This document shows, piece after piece, positions 50,964-60,778 of a stretch of 64,000 nt of DNA. Location: contig NZ_JNIO01000002.1 in the NCBI RefSeq assembly GCF_000702545.1, positions 620,001 to 684,000 on the forward strand, read 5' to 3'. Every line of letters starts with the position of its first letter. The first letter of the stretch is position 1. The notes under the pieces are model-generated. The model ran no database searches, was not told the origin of the DNA, and was given only the letters and a program-made list of their open reading frames with translations. Position numbers and translations under genes: made by a program. The stretch is from Selenomonas sp. AB3002. GTDB taxonomy: Bacteria > Bacillota > Negativicutes > Selenomonadales > Selenomonadaceae.

Positions 50964-51205
50964 CAGTCCTCCACCCCTTCGCAAGCCAGCTCGTATGCAT
51001 CACGCACGGTCTGAGCCGAACGCGCCTCAAGGGGATTGATGGTGCTGTCAAACTCCACATCCATGAGCGCCAGGAAGCTGACGCTGGAAAGTGAATCCCA
51101 TGCCTTGATATCCTTCAGGCTCTCATCCATCTCTATCTTTTCCCCGCCCAGAATCTTGGCGGAAACAACATCAAGGAATTCCTGCTCGTCAATCTTATTA
51201 GCCAC
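50963..51205 (-). CDS. acyl carrier protein
   Basis: 80 residues with the phosphopantetheine site WDSLSSV (Ser38), an acidic sequence and ACP length. It is a dedicated second ACP, distinct from the fatty-acid AcpP expected elsewhere. The start is taken as GTG at 51205 with AGGAAAG six bases upstream, since a start at 51223 would put this site inside the gene. First gene of the ACP-SDR-MBOAT operon, with a promoter overlapping the end of the FabH-like gene. Confidence 0.9.
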   Translation of the reverse strand: MANKIDEQEFLDVVSAKILGGEKIEMDESLKDIKAWDSLSSVSFLALMDVEFDSTINPLEARSAQTVRDAYELACEGVED

Positions 51206-51255
51206 TGTATACTTTCCTTTCATAAACCAATAAAAGACTCAATCATGCAAACGAC

Positions 51256-51285
51256 ATTGTACCCTATCCCTTTATAATGTGTCAA
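51256..51285 (-). promoter_or_regulatory. promoter of the ACP-SDR-MBOAT operon
   Basis: TTGACA (51280-51285), 18-base spacer, TACAAT (51256-51261) on the minus strand. The -35 box contains the stop codon of the upstream ketoacyl synthase gene. Confidence 0.8.
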
Positions 51286-52292
51286 GAATCGCCGGATGGC
51301 AGCATCATGGACAGATCAGCCAGACAGCCGGCCCATGAGAGACCAACGCCGAAGCCCGCCAGAAGGACATGCCTGAGACCTGCGGGGTCGTTTTCTTTCA
51401 CGATGCTCTCCAGTCCAAAGGGAATGGTTGAGGAGACAGTGTTGCCGGTGTCTGCCACATCGTTGAAAAAGGGTACGTCCATGAGCTTGCATTTCTTTTG
51501 CACGAATTCCAACATGAAGTGATTCGCCTGATGGAAGACGCAATAGTCCAATTCGCTGCGCTCCAGTCCAGCCTTTTCCAGCACTTCCCTGACAAGACCG
51601 GGTACACGGTGCAGGGTAAAGTACATGATGCCCTGCCCATCCATGTAGGCATCATAATTGGTATGGGAGCCATGGTCATCCTCTATGGTTTCCTCAGGCG
51701 TAGTGCGGAAGGGATAGCGGCTGCCACCGACAGGCGCAATAATCTTGTCATACCCCTTGCCATCAGTACCGAAGACAAAGTCAGAGAGCAAAGGTTTCTC
51801 CGCCTCTACGGCAGATATGAGCGTCGCCGTAGCGCCATCGCCGAATACGGGTCTGGTGGCGCTATCCGTCGGCGCAGCCCATTGGGTATAGAGGCTGGCA
51901 GTAATCAGCAGAAGATTCTGCGCCATGCCGGCCTCCACCACCCCCTTGGCCAGCGCCAGCCCATAGACATAGCCTGAGCAGCCCAGATTGTAATCCAGCG
52001 CACCAACGGATTTCTCCAGCCCCAGACGCTCTGCCACCAGGCAGGCCGTGCTCGGCATCTGGTAGTCAGGCCACTGGGTACAGATGAGCACAAAGTCTAT
52101 ACTTTTGGGTTCCACTTTATAACGCTTGAACAGATTCTCCGCTGCCTCTACGGCGATTTCCGAGGCCGTCATACCGTCAGCCAGATGCCGCTCCCTGATG
52201 CCCAGCGCCTGACCAGAACGGGTGGTCAAATCGTTCTTCTCAACTGTTGGCGGCAGATACCCTGCCACAGCACGGATTGCTGCATATCTCAT
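51282..52292 (-). CDS. 3-oxoacyl-ACP synthase III (FabH-like)
   Basis: 336 residues with the thiolase fold and the FabH triad: Cys105 in NLGCSGYVYGLA, His in YCVFHQANHFML and Asn in VADTGNTVSSTIP. FVLICTQWPDYQMPSTAC and FGDGATATLIS also match. It condenses an acyl-CoA with malonyl-ACP. The context (ACP, ketoreductase, MBOAT) points to a pathway making a short acyl group for polysaccharide decoration rather than to housekeeping fatty-acid synthesis; the primer specificity is not known. Confidence 0.88.
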   Translation of the reverse strand: MRYAAIRAVAGYLPPTVEKNDLTTRSGQALGIRERHLADGMTASEIAVEAAENLFKRYKVEPKSIDFVLICTQWPDYQMPSTACLVAERLGLEKSVGALDYNLGCSGYVYGLALAKGVVEAGMAQNLLLITASLYTQWAAPTDSATRPVFGDGATATLISAVEAEKPLLSDFVFGTDGKGYDKIIAPVGGSRYPFRTTPEETIEDDHGSHTNYDAYMDGQGIMYFTLHRVPGLVREVLEKAGLERSELDYCVFHQANHFMLEFVQKKCKLMDVPFFNDVADTGNTVSSTIPFGLESIVKENDPAGLRHVLLAGFGVGLSWAGCLADLSMMLPSGDS

Positions 52293-52380
52293 AACATCCT
52301 CCCATCTTAAGATACCCTATCCCTGTAGTTTTTGGTTACCAGCCCACCTTAATAGAGCAGAAAACCAACAATATCCCCCA

Positions 52381-52472
52381 TGATAACATGAAGCCTCTGC
52401 CTGCGCAATGAGAGCAGACAGAGACACGGACTCTTAAAATACCATTTCTTAATCACACATACCTGATGGCAG
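52381..52472 (-). terminator. probable terminator and flank repeat behind the AAA-ATPase/nuclease pseudogene
   Basis: On the minus strand CTCTGTCTGC and GCAGGCAGAG pair, with a weak GCTTCATG tail. The block with TGCCTGCGCAATGA and ATCACACATACCT is repeated, imperfectly, at 54248-54300 on the other side of the gene. Confidence 0.5.
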
Positions 52473-52506
52473 CAGTTCTTTCACGAAATGTACTATCTGG
52501 CCTATG

Positions 52507-54193
52507 TTAACGATATACCTCCCCCGCTAACAGCCGGATTTTCTTCCCGCAGAAGGCCACACCATAACGCCAGACATCCTCTACCCCTTGGACCCGAAAC
52601 TCAGCCAGATAGTCCTTTTCCTCTATCTGTGCCAGGGCCTGCTTAGCTGTTTCTGCCAAAGCCTCCTCACTATCTGCCACCTTGAATTCCATAACAATGC
52701 CGGGTATCCCCGCTTCCCTTGGAAAAATGCCAAGGTCAAACCTGCCATAGCCGCTTTCCCTGTTTGACACCACTCTATATTTTGGCATCAACCAGGCCAT
52801 AATGCCCAGCACAAAGCCGTGGTAGAATGATTCCTTTTCAGCCGTATCGTGGAAGCTGGCAATCTGCTTCAGATATTCCTCCACCCCCTGGGCAAATTCC
52901 TCCCCCCTGACCTTTCAAAAGATGACGCAACATGATGAAGAGATCAGACTCCTCCATTTCCCCACGGTAACGATTGATAATTTCCATTTCGTAGACCGTG
53001 CTAACCTCCATATTGGGGATAGCCAGCTCGCAGTAGGTCCTACCTCCCATCAGCTCCGTATGGCGAGCAGTCAGATAGCCGGTGGTTTGAAGCATGGTAT
53101 AGAGGGCATCCTTGCTATGATAGATATCCGTGTAGATAAGCCCCTCTTGGACTGCAGTCTCTATGGTTCCTCCCTGCAGCAGGGTAAGAAGTTTTTTCTC
53201 ATCCTTCCTTCCCGCCTGTTTCATCAGGGTAGCTATGATATCATTACCGGAGGTATTGAGCCAGAAAATGTCAGGCTGGCAAGCATTGGCAAAATAGTTC
53301 ACCACTGACCAGGGATTATACATTTCATACCCGGAGAAATTATAGCCGTCATACCACTCTTTCAGTTCGGGGAGCTTATCCTCATGCCCCAGTTCTCTGG
53401 CCATCCGGGCAATTTCCTCGAAAGTAAAGCCAAAACTATCGGCATACTTGCCCTTCACCACCGAAGAAACTTCCAGATTATTGAGGGCGCTGAAGATGCT
53501 TTCCTTGGCAATGCGCAGCACTCCTGTGAGCACTCCGAAACGCAAAGAAGTGTTGCCCTTCAAGGCAGAGGTGAGGAAGGTGCGCATAAAGGCAATGGCC
53601 TCATCGTAGTAGCTATTCGGCGCAGACCAGGCTGCCTGAATAGGGGCATCGTATTCATCTATCAGGAGGATGGCAGGCTTGCCATGGTACTCATGAAGAT
53701 AGCCCAGAAGATTACTCACTGCAAATTGCAACACACTCTCTGTAGCCCGGCCGCAGATAATATCCTGAAAGTCATCGTGATCTCCTCCCCGCAGGACATC
53801 CTCATCCAAAAGATAAGCATATTTTTTGTATAGTTCACGCATACGGATAGCCATCTGCTCCACCATAGCATCATAAGTGAGCGGCTTGATATCCTTCAGA
53901 GACAGCAGCACCACCGGCCACTGTCCCTGCTCCTGCATATACGTGGCTCCGGCCCGCTCGATGTCCGTCCCCGCAAAGAGCGCCCGGTTCTCCTCCGCAT
54001 CTTCCAGTGTGAAGAAATACTTCAGCATGCTCATAGCCATGCTCTTGCCGAAGCGACGAGGACGGGTGATGAGGGTGACTTCGCTGTGCTCTTCCAGAAG
54101 GTCCTTGATAAAACGCGTCTTGTCTACAAAGTAGTAATTCCCATCGCTCAGTCGCTTGAAATCGTCAACGCCTACTGGCAGCTTTGTTTTCAT
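52507..54193 (-). pseudogene. AAA-ATPase/PD-(D/E)XK (DUF1703-type) gene with a poly-G frameshift
   Basis: The first frame (from 54193) has the AAA_ATPase-like family start KLPVGVDDFKRLSDGNYYFVDKT, LITRPRRFGKSMAMSML (Walker A variant) and AILLIDEYDAPI (Walker B), to ICPGGGGISEAD. The second frame (52507 to about 52890) supplies the rest: EEYLKQIASFHDTAEKESFYHGF, SNRESGYGRFDLGIF and VMEFKVADSEEAL, the nuclease core D...E-x-K. Removing one G from the six-G run at 52902-52907 joins them as GQGEEFAQGVEEYLKQ. Such genes are common multi-copy families in gut bacteria; their function is uncertain. As given, the gene is split. Confidence 0.8.
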
Positions 54194-54247
54194 GCCCACA
54201 TTTATCCCTCCCCAGCTAAACACCGCCATTTTTCCTCATGGTAACAT

Positions 54248-54282
54248 AAAAACCCCGCCTGCGCAATGAACACAGGCGAGGT
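54248..54282 (-). terminator. terminator of manB
   Basis: ACCTCGCCTG / CAGGCGGGGT with an 11-base loop and TTTTTATG on the minus strand. Confidence 0.8.
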
Positions 54283-54376
54283 CTCCCATCACACATACCT
54301 TATATCGATGGACAGCAAGAGAGTGAAGAAATATTTCAGCAGGCGAAAATCTCCTACATCCCCCCATACTCATAGT

Positions 54377-55735
54377 TCACTTTCTTATCAATGACAAAAG
54401 TTCCTCTGTCTTGGCCTGACAAAGTGCCACATTCCCCCTGGTCTCCACGTTCAGACGAATCAAAGGCTCTGTATTTGAGCGGCGAAGATTAAAGCGCCAG
54501 TCCCCCATATCCACGCTAAGGCCATCAATGTGCAGGATTTCCCTTGCCTCCCTGCCGTAGACGGACTCTGCCTTTTCCATGATTCCAACTGCCATATCCA
54601 CACTTTCCAGTTTGGTGTTGATTTCTCCGGACACAGGGAACTTATCCATGCGCTCTCCCAAAAGTGCAGACAAGTTCTTGCCTTTGCGGCTAAGAAGTTC
54701 TGACACCAGAAGCCAGGGAATCATGCCACTGTCGCAATAGGAAAAATCACGGAAATAATGATGGGCACTCATTTCACCGCCATATACTGCATCTACTTCC
54801 CTCATCTTGGCCTTGATAAAGGCGTGACCACCCTTGCAGACCACAGGCTCACCACCAGCTGTCTCTACAAGCTCAATAGTGTTCCATATGCAGCGTGGGT
54901 CATAGACAACCTTAGCCCCGGTATTCTTTTCCAAAAATGCCTGGGCCAGGAAGCCCACCATGTAATACCCTTCTATGAAATGCCCCTTCTCATCGTAGAG
55001 GAAGCAGCGGTCAAAATCGCCGTCCCAAGCTACACCAAAATCAGCTTTGTGCTCCAATACCGCCTGGGCTGTAACTTCACGATTTTCTGGCAACAGAGGA
55101 TTTGGTACACCATGTGGAAACGATCCATCAGGCTCCCCATAAACAGGAATGATCTCAAAAGGAAGACACTTGGCCAGTGCCTCTAATACCGGACCTGCAG
55201 AGCCGTTTCCACTGTTAGCCACGATTCTGAGCGGTTTCAGCGCTTTCACATCCACAAAGGACAGTATACGCTGCAAATAATCATCCAGCATATCTACTTT
55301 CTCGGCTTTAGCAGGAACTTCAACTGCGTATGGAAGCTCAGCTTCTTCCTGTACCGCTGCCGCCAGCGCCTTCAATTCTTCCTTAGTCAATGGCACTGCA
55401 CCTGCACGCACCAGCTTCAAGCCGTTGTACTCCTTGGGATTGTGACTGGCAGTTACCATCAGTCCGCCATCTATTTTTCCTGCTGCATGGTAAATCATCT
55501 CCGTACCACAAAGGCCAATATCCATAACTTCACAGCCCGCTTCTGTCAGTCCCTTTATAAGAGCCTCCGACAAAGCCGTGCCAGAAAGGCGTATGTCATG
55601 CCCTACGGCCACCTTTCGAGCAGCAAACAAACCAGGAAAAACGCGTCCTATACGATAGTATAACTCTTCATTAACTTCATCGGGGTAAATGCCTCGCAAA
55701 TCGTAGGCTCCAAAAGCCTTTGTACTAATCGTCAT
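54377..55735 (-). CDS. manB: phosphomannomutase/phosphoglucomutase (ManB/AlgC type)
   Basis: About 452 residues: KAFGAYDLRGIYPDEVNE at the start, phosphoserine loop TASHNPKEYNGLKL, metal loop WDGDFDRCF, sugar loop GGEMSAHHYFRDF, phosphate loop RRSNTEPLIRLNVE. It interconverts mannose-6-P and mannose-1-P for GDP-mannose, the substrate of Gmd encoded at 58378. The open frame extends to 55798 through a hairpin, but AGGAG stands before the ATG at 55735. Differs in type from the longer phosphohexomutase at 3987-5669. Confidence 0.9.
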   Translation of the reverse strand: MTISTKAFGAYDLRGIYPDEVNEELYYRIGRVFPGLFAARKVAVGHDIRLSGTALSEALIKGLTEAGCEVMDIGLCGTEMIYHAAGKIDGGLMVTASHNPKEYNGLKLVRAGAVPLTKEELKALAAAVQEEAELPYAVEVPAKAEKVDMLDDYLQRILSFVDVKALKPLRIVANSGNGSAGPVLEALAKCLPFEIIPVYGEPDGSFPHGVPNPLLPENREVTAQAVLEHKADFGVAWDGDFDRCFLYDEKGHFIEGYYMVGFLAQAFLEKNTGAKVVYDPRCIWNTIELVETAGGEPVVCKGGHAFIKAKMREVDAVYGGEMSAHHYFRDFSYCDSGMIPWLLVSELLSRKGKNLSALLGERMDKFPVSGEINTKLESVDMAVGIMEKAESVYGREAREILHIDGLSVDMGDWRFNLRRSNTEPLIRLNVETRGNVALCQAKTEELLSLIRK

Positions 55736-55758
55736 AAAACAAAATCTCCTCTTAAGCA

Positions 55759-55804
55759 ACAACTGTGGCACATTAAAATTTTCTATCCAATGTGCCACAG
55801 TTGT
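55759..55804. other. 16-bp perfect stem-loop in front of manB
   Basis: ACAACTGTGGCACATT pairs perfectly with AATGTGCCACAGTTGT across a 14-base AT-rich loop. It lies between the AlgJ-like stop and manB, ending 8 bases before the manB ribosome binding site. No U-run follows on the minus strand, so a processing, stability or attenuation role is more likely than a simple terminator. Confidence 0.65.
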
Positions 55805-55837
55805 ACCATCCTAAATTTTAACCTGCTAAAATCATGC

Positions 55838-57409
55838 TCAGTCAACCACGGTAATTTTTCCCAGAGATTCTGATACACATATTCTGCCATCTTTGGTCAC
55901 CGCAAGCCACACGATATCATAATCATCAGCAGGCACATCCTTCAAAGGCTCTTTGACAAAAAAACCTAAATTCTCATAGGCACGCTTGTGCATGAATTCT
56001 GCTGTATCCGGGGAAACAACAGGCTCGGCCAGTGTATACCAGCTTTGCCCCTGTGAGTTTGATAATTTCAAATATGATTTTTGCAGCAGTTCAGGGGGCA
56101 GGAAACCATTGCCTTTCAGTTCCAGATAATCCTCACGACGCAATCGAAAAACAGCCACATCATCAACAGAGCCAGCTTGCATCATGGCCACCACTGGTTC
56201 TACCTGCCTCGTTTTTTGAGCTATAACGGAGGGTGTAATATCAGAAAAACCAGCGTAATATTTTATATTCTCCACAGCTTCTGGATTCATTGATTCCCAG
56301 GCCCTGAGCTTAGCCCGAAGTTGTTTTAGATAATCGCCCAGATTAGCCTCTGATAGCTCCAGTCCAAAATTATCTGGCATACCAGAAGCTTCCCTGCCGT
56401 ACAACCTCGCCACAATCCATCTGCCTACATTGCTTTTATGATGTATGGAATCCCAAAAATACGCATTGGTACTCTCAGAAAATTTTCCTTCCTGGACAGG
56501 TGATGTTGATAAAGCATCTATATCAAAGAAGGTCCACACCGGCGCTATGTCCAAAAGTCTGTTCAGCCATGCACCATAGGTATAAAGACAGTCATCATAA
56601 GCTATGGCCGCTTCGGCATGCATGGGAGGCAGGTATATCTTTAGCCCCACGCCATGGTCCCGGCACATCTCTGCGATACGTTCAAACTCCTGAAAGCATT
56701 TTTCATTAAGCTGGGGATTCTCCAGCCATCCTTCCCTCTGCACCAGCAACAAGGAACGGTTGAAACGCCAGTGCTCACGATTGAAATAGCTCATCATAGC
56801 CTCATGGGTCAGCGTCTTGCCAGCTTTGTAGTAAGGCGCCTGCCACGACTGCTTGCGATTTGCCCTCACAGATTCATAGCTGTCCTTCAAGGACTGAAAT
56901 GAAAACAGGGTTTTCTCCAGGTTTCCTGGAGTAACATACTTTTTCCCTATCTGCGCCTCAACACCGACAAGGCTTTCATCAAAGGGAGTCTTATACCGTG
57001 AGCCTGAAACAAATTTGGTGAAGTCAGCTGCCAGGATAATTTCCTTGGCCGAAGGATCTACGGCCAAAACATGCTCAACATAACGTCTCTGCTCATAGGC
57101 CGTCATACCCAGTATCCCTAAATTGTACACAGGCCTGTCCAACAACTCTGCGGCATTCTCAGCATCGATACCCCAGTCTACCTGAGATGCCCCTATGAAG
57201 ACAACTTCTGGCTGCGGAACAACTGACAGCAGAGAAATTGCTTTTCCCATGCGCTCTACGCTATCTGCCCGCGTGGCCCACATATTGAAGCCAGGATATC
57301 TGTGTACCTTCCAGATACTGTAAGGGTCTGCCAGGTAGTTGAAAATTCCTGTCACCAGCAACATTGCAGCAGCTAGTGCTAAAAAAGAAAACACAAACTT
57401 CTTATACAT
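55838..57409 (-). CDS. AlgJ/DltD-like SGNH-fold protein, probable polysaccharide O-acylation partner
   Basis: 523 residues with an N-terminal membrane anchor (FVFSFLALAAAMLLVTGIF) and an extracytoplasmic SGNH-like domain: VFIGASQVDWGIDAENAAEL (residues about 70-90, containing the GxS block), YNLGILGMTAYEQRRYVEHVL, LKIYLPPMHAEAA and the terminal DSIHHKSNVGRWIV (Asp and His of the catalytic pair). Such proteins cooperate with MBOAT enzymes (AlgI/AlgJ, DltB/DltD). The matching MBOAT is at 48742-50199. Confidence 0.75.
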   Translation of the reverse strand: MYKKFVFSFLALAAAMLLVTGIFNYLADPYSIWKVHRYPGFNMWATRADSVERMGKAISLLSVVPQPEVVFIGASQVDWGIDAENAAELLDRPVYNLGILGMTAYEQRRYVEHVLAVDPSAKEIILAADFTKFVSGSRYKTPFDESLVGVEAQIGKKYVTPGNLEKTLFSFQSLKDSYESVRANRKQSWQAPYYKAGKTLTHEAMMSYFNREHWRFNRSLLLVQREGWLENPQLNEKCFQEFERIAEMCRDHGVGLKIYLPPMHAEAAIAYDDCLYTYGAWLNRLLDIAPVWTFFDIDALSTSPVQEGKFSESTNAYFWDSIHHKSNVGRWIVARLYGREASGMPDNFGLELSEANLGDYLKQLRAKLRAWESMNPEAVENIKYYAGFSDITPSVIAQKTRQVEPVVAMMQAGSVDDVAVFRLRREDYLELKGNGFLPPELLQKSYLKLSNSQGQSWYTLAEPVVSPDTAEFMHKRAYENLGFFVKEPLKDVPADDYDIVWLAVTKDGRICVSESLGKITVVD

Positions 57410-57433
57410 GCTAATTATATTCCTTAATTTCCG

Positions 57434-59400
<1,967 letters not shown>

Positions 59401-59421
59401 TCAAATTGGTCAAATAGCCCG

Positions 59422-60747
59422 TCAGGACAAGATATGTCTTTTTATATAAGACTTCACCTTATCGGCAAAGACCGGGCACAGCGAATGCACGGCCCTATAG
59501 CCCCTGACCAGGATTCTGTGGCGCAGGGATTCCTGCTGATGGACAGGAATCTGCCCGAAAGAAAGCAGTTCTTCCTTACACTGCACCTGAGCGGCTGCCT
59601 GCAGGGCCGCTGCCTGAAGGACCCCTGTTTCCTGTCGGGAGTCTTCCAGGGATGCCCCAGGCAGTTCCCCGCCCTCAGCAATAGTAGAAACGAATTCTCT
59701 TGCCATACCAGCAATATTCTCATAGGAGAAATACTCCAGACGCTGTTGCTGTCTTTCCAGCATGGTCTGGCGCAGCTTCTCGTTGCGAACCACCTGATCA
59801 ATCAGGCTGGCTACCTTGGCAGGCTCCTTGTCAGGGAAGACTACCCCCGCTCCCCCCATGGTATAAGGTATAGCCGTGGAATCGTAGGCCAAAACAGGTA
59901 TGTTGAAATACATGGCCTCCAGCAAAGGTACACAGAACCCCTCATGCTCACTCATGCATAGGAACACATCGGCCAGATGGTAATAGGCCAGGATTTCCCT
60001 GAAGGAGATATGGCCTGAAAAGAAGATATCCTCTGCCCCCAGTGCTGCTGCATATCTCTGCAGACGGTCAAAATATGTTTCTTGCCCCTTCCAGTTCCCC
60101 ACAAGGAACAAACGGGATTTGGGATTAACATATTTTTTGTAGTAGCAGAAGGATTTTATGATATCTTCCTGCTTCTTATTGGGCGCAATACGTCCCACAA
60201 ACAGGATATTGACATAATCATCACCTTCATATGCTGACAGAACTTCTTCCGATGGCTCTGCCGCATAGTCCTCAAAGGGTACCACGATAGGCAGGACCGC
60301 CATGGGCACATCATAGCCCAGCTTCAGCAAATCATTCTTGTTGAATTCGGAGTCAGCCAGGCACCCGGAAACAATTGTCCGTAATTTTTCCAGGTCATCA
60401 AAGGCCTGCTGTGTAGCTATCACTGCAGGTTCGCAATAACCTGAAAAGAACTTTGGCGGAGTAATGTTATGGTAGATGATATACCTGCGGCAGCGCTGTT
60501 TCTTCAAAGCCTGGACCATTTCAGTCGAACCGCTGGCCATGTGATAGAAGATTACATCTTCCTCATCCAGCAACGGCAGTTCATGCAGATATGAATACAC
60601 ACTTTCATCAATCCTCTTGGTATCAACTGCCTGAACATATATCCTGGTCTCCGCATCAAACTCTTTCAATATCTGATGAAGCGCCAGCACATCATTACCT
60701 ACCGCATCACCATATGTAAGAAAGGGAACCAACTGTACTATTCGCAC
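59422..60747 (-). CDS. GT4-type glycosyltransferase
   Basis: 441 residues. MRIVQLVPFLTYGDAVGNDV is the GT-B start; NILFVGRIAPNKKQEDIIKSF, HISFREILAYYHLADVFLCMSEHEGFCVPLLEAM and PVLAYDSTAIPYTMGGAGV form the nucleotide-sugar half with the E-x7-E motif (EHEGFCVPLLE). The C-terminal 100 residues are a helical tail. Very similar in plan to each unit of the large protein directly upstream (60779-64000), so they probably work on the same glycan. Confidence 0.88.
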   Translation of the reverse strand: MRIVQLVPFLTYGDAVGNDVLALHQILKEFDAETRIYVQAVDTKRIDESVYSYLHELPLLDEEDVIFYHMASGSTEMVQALKKQRCRRYIIYHNITPPKFFSGYCEPAVIATQQAFDDLEKLRTIVSGCLADSEFNKNDLLKLGYDVPMAVLPIVVPFEDYAAEPSEEVLSAYEGDDYVNILFVGRIAPNKKQEDIIKSFCYYKKYVNPKSRLFLVGNWKGQETYFDRLQRYAAALGAEDIFFSGHISFREILAYYHLADVFLCMSEHEGFCVPLLEAMYFNIPVLAYDSTAIPYTMGGAGVVFPDKEPAKVASLIDQVVRNEKLRQTMLERQQQRLEYFSYENIAGMAREFVSTIAEGGELPGASLEDSRQETGVLQAAALQAAAQVQCKEELLSFGQIPVHQQESLRHRILVRGYRAVHSLCPVFADKVKSYIKRHILS

Positions 60748-60778
60748 CTTAGACCTCCATCACAGCACGCATGTGCCA

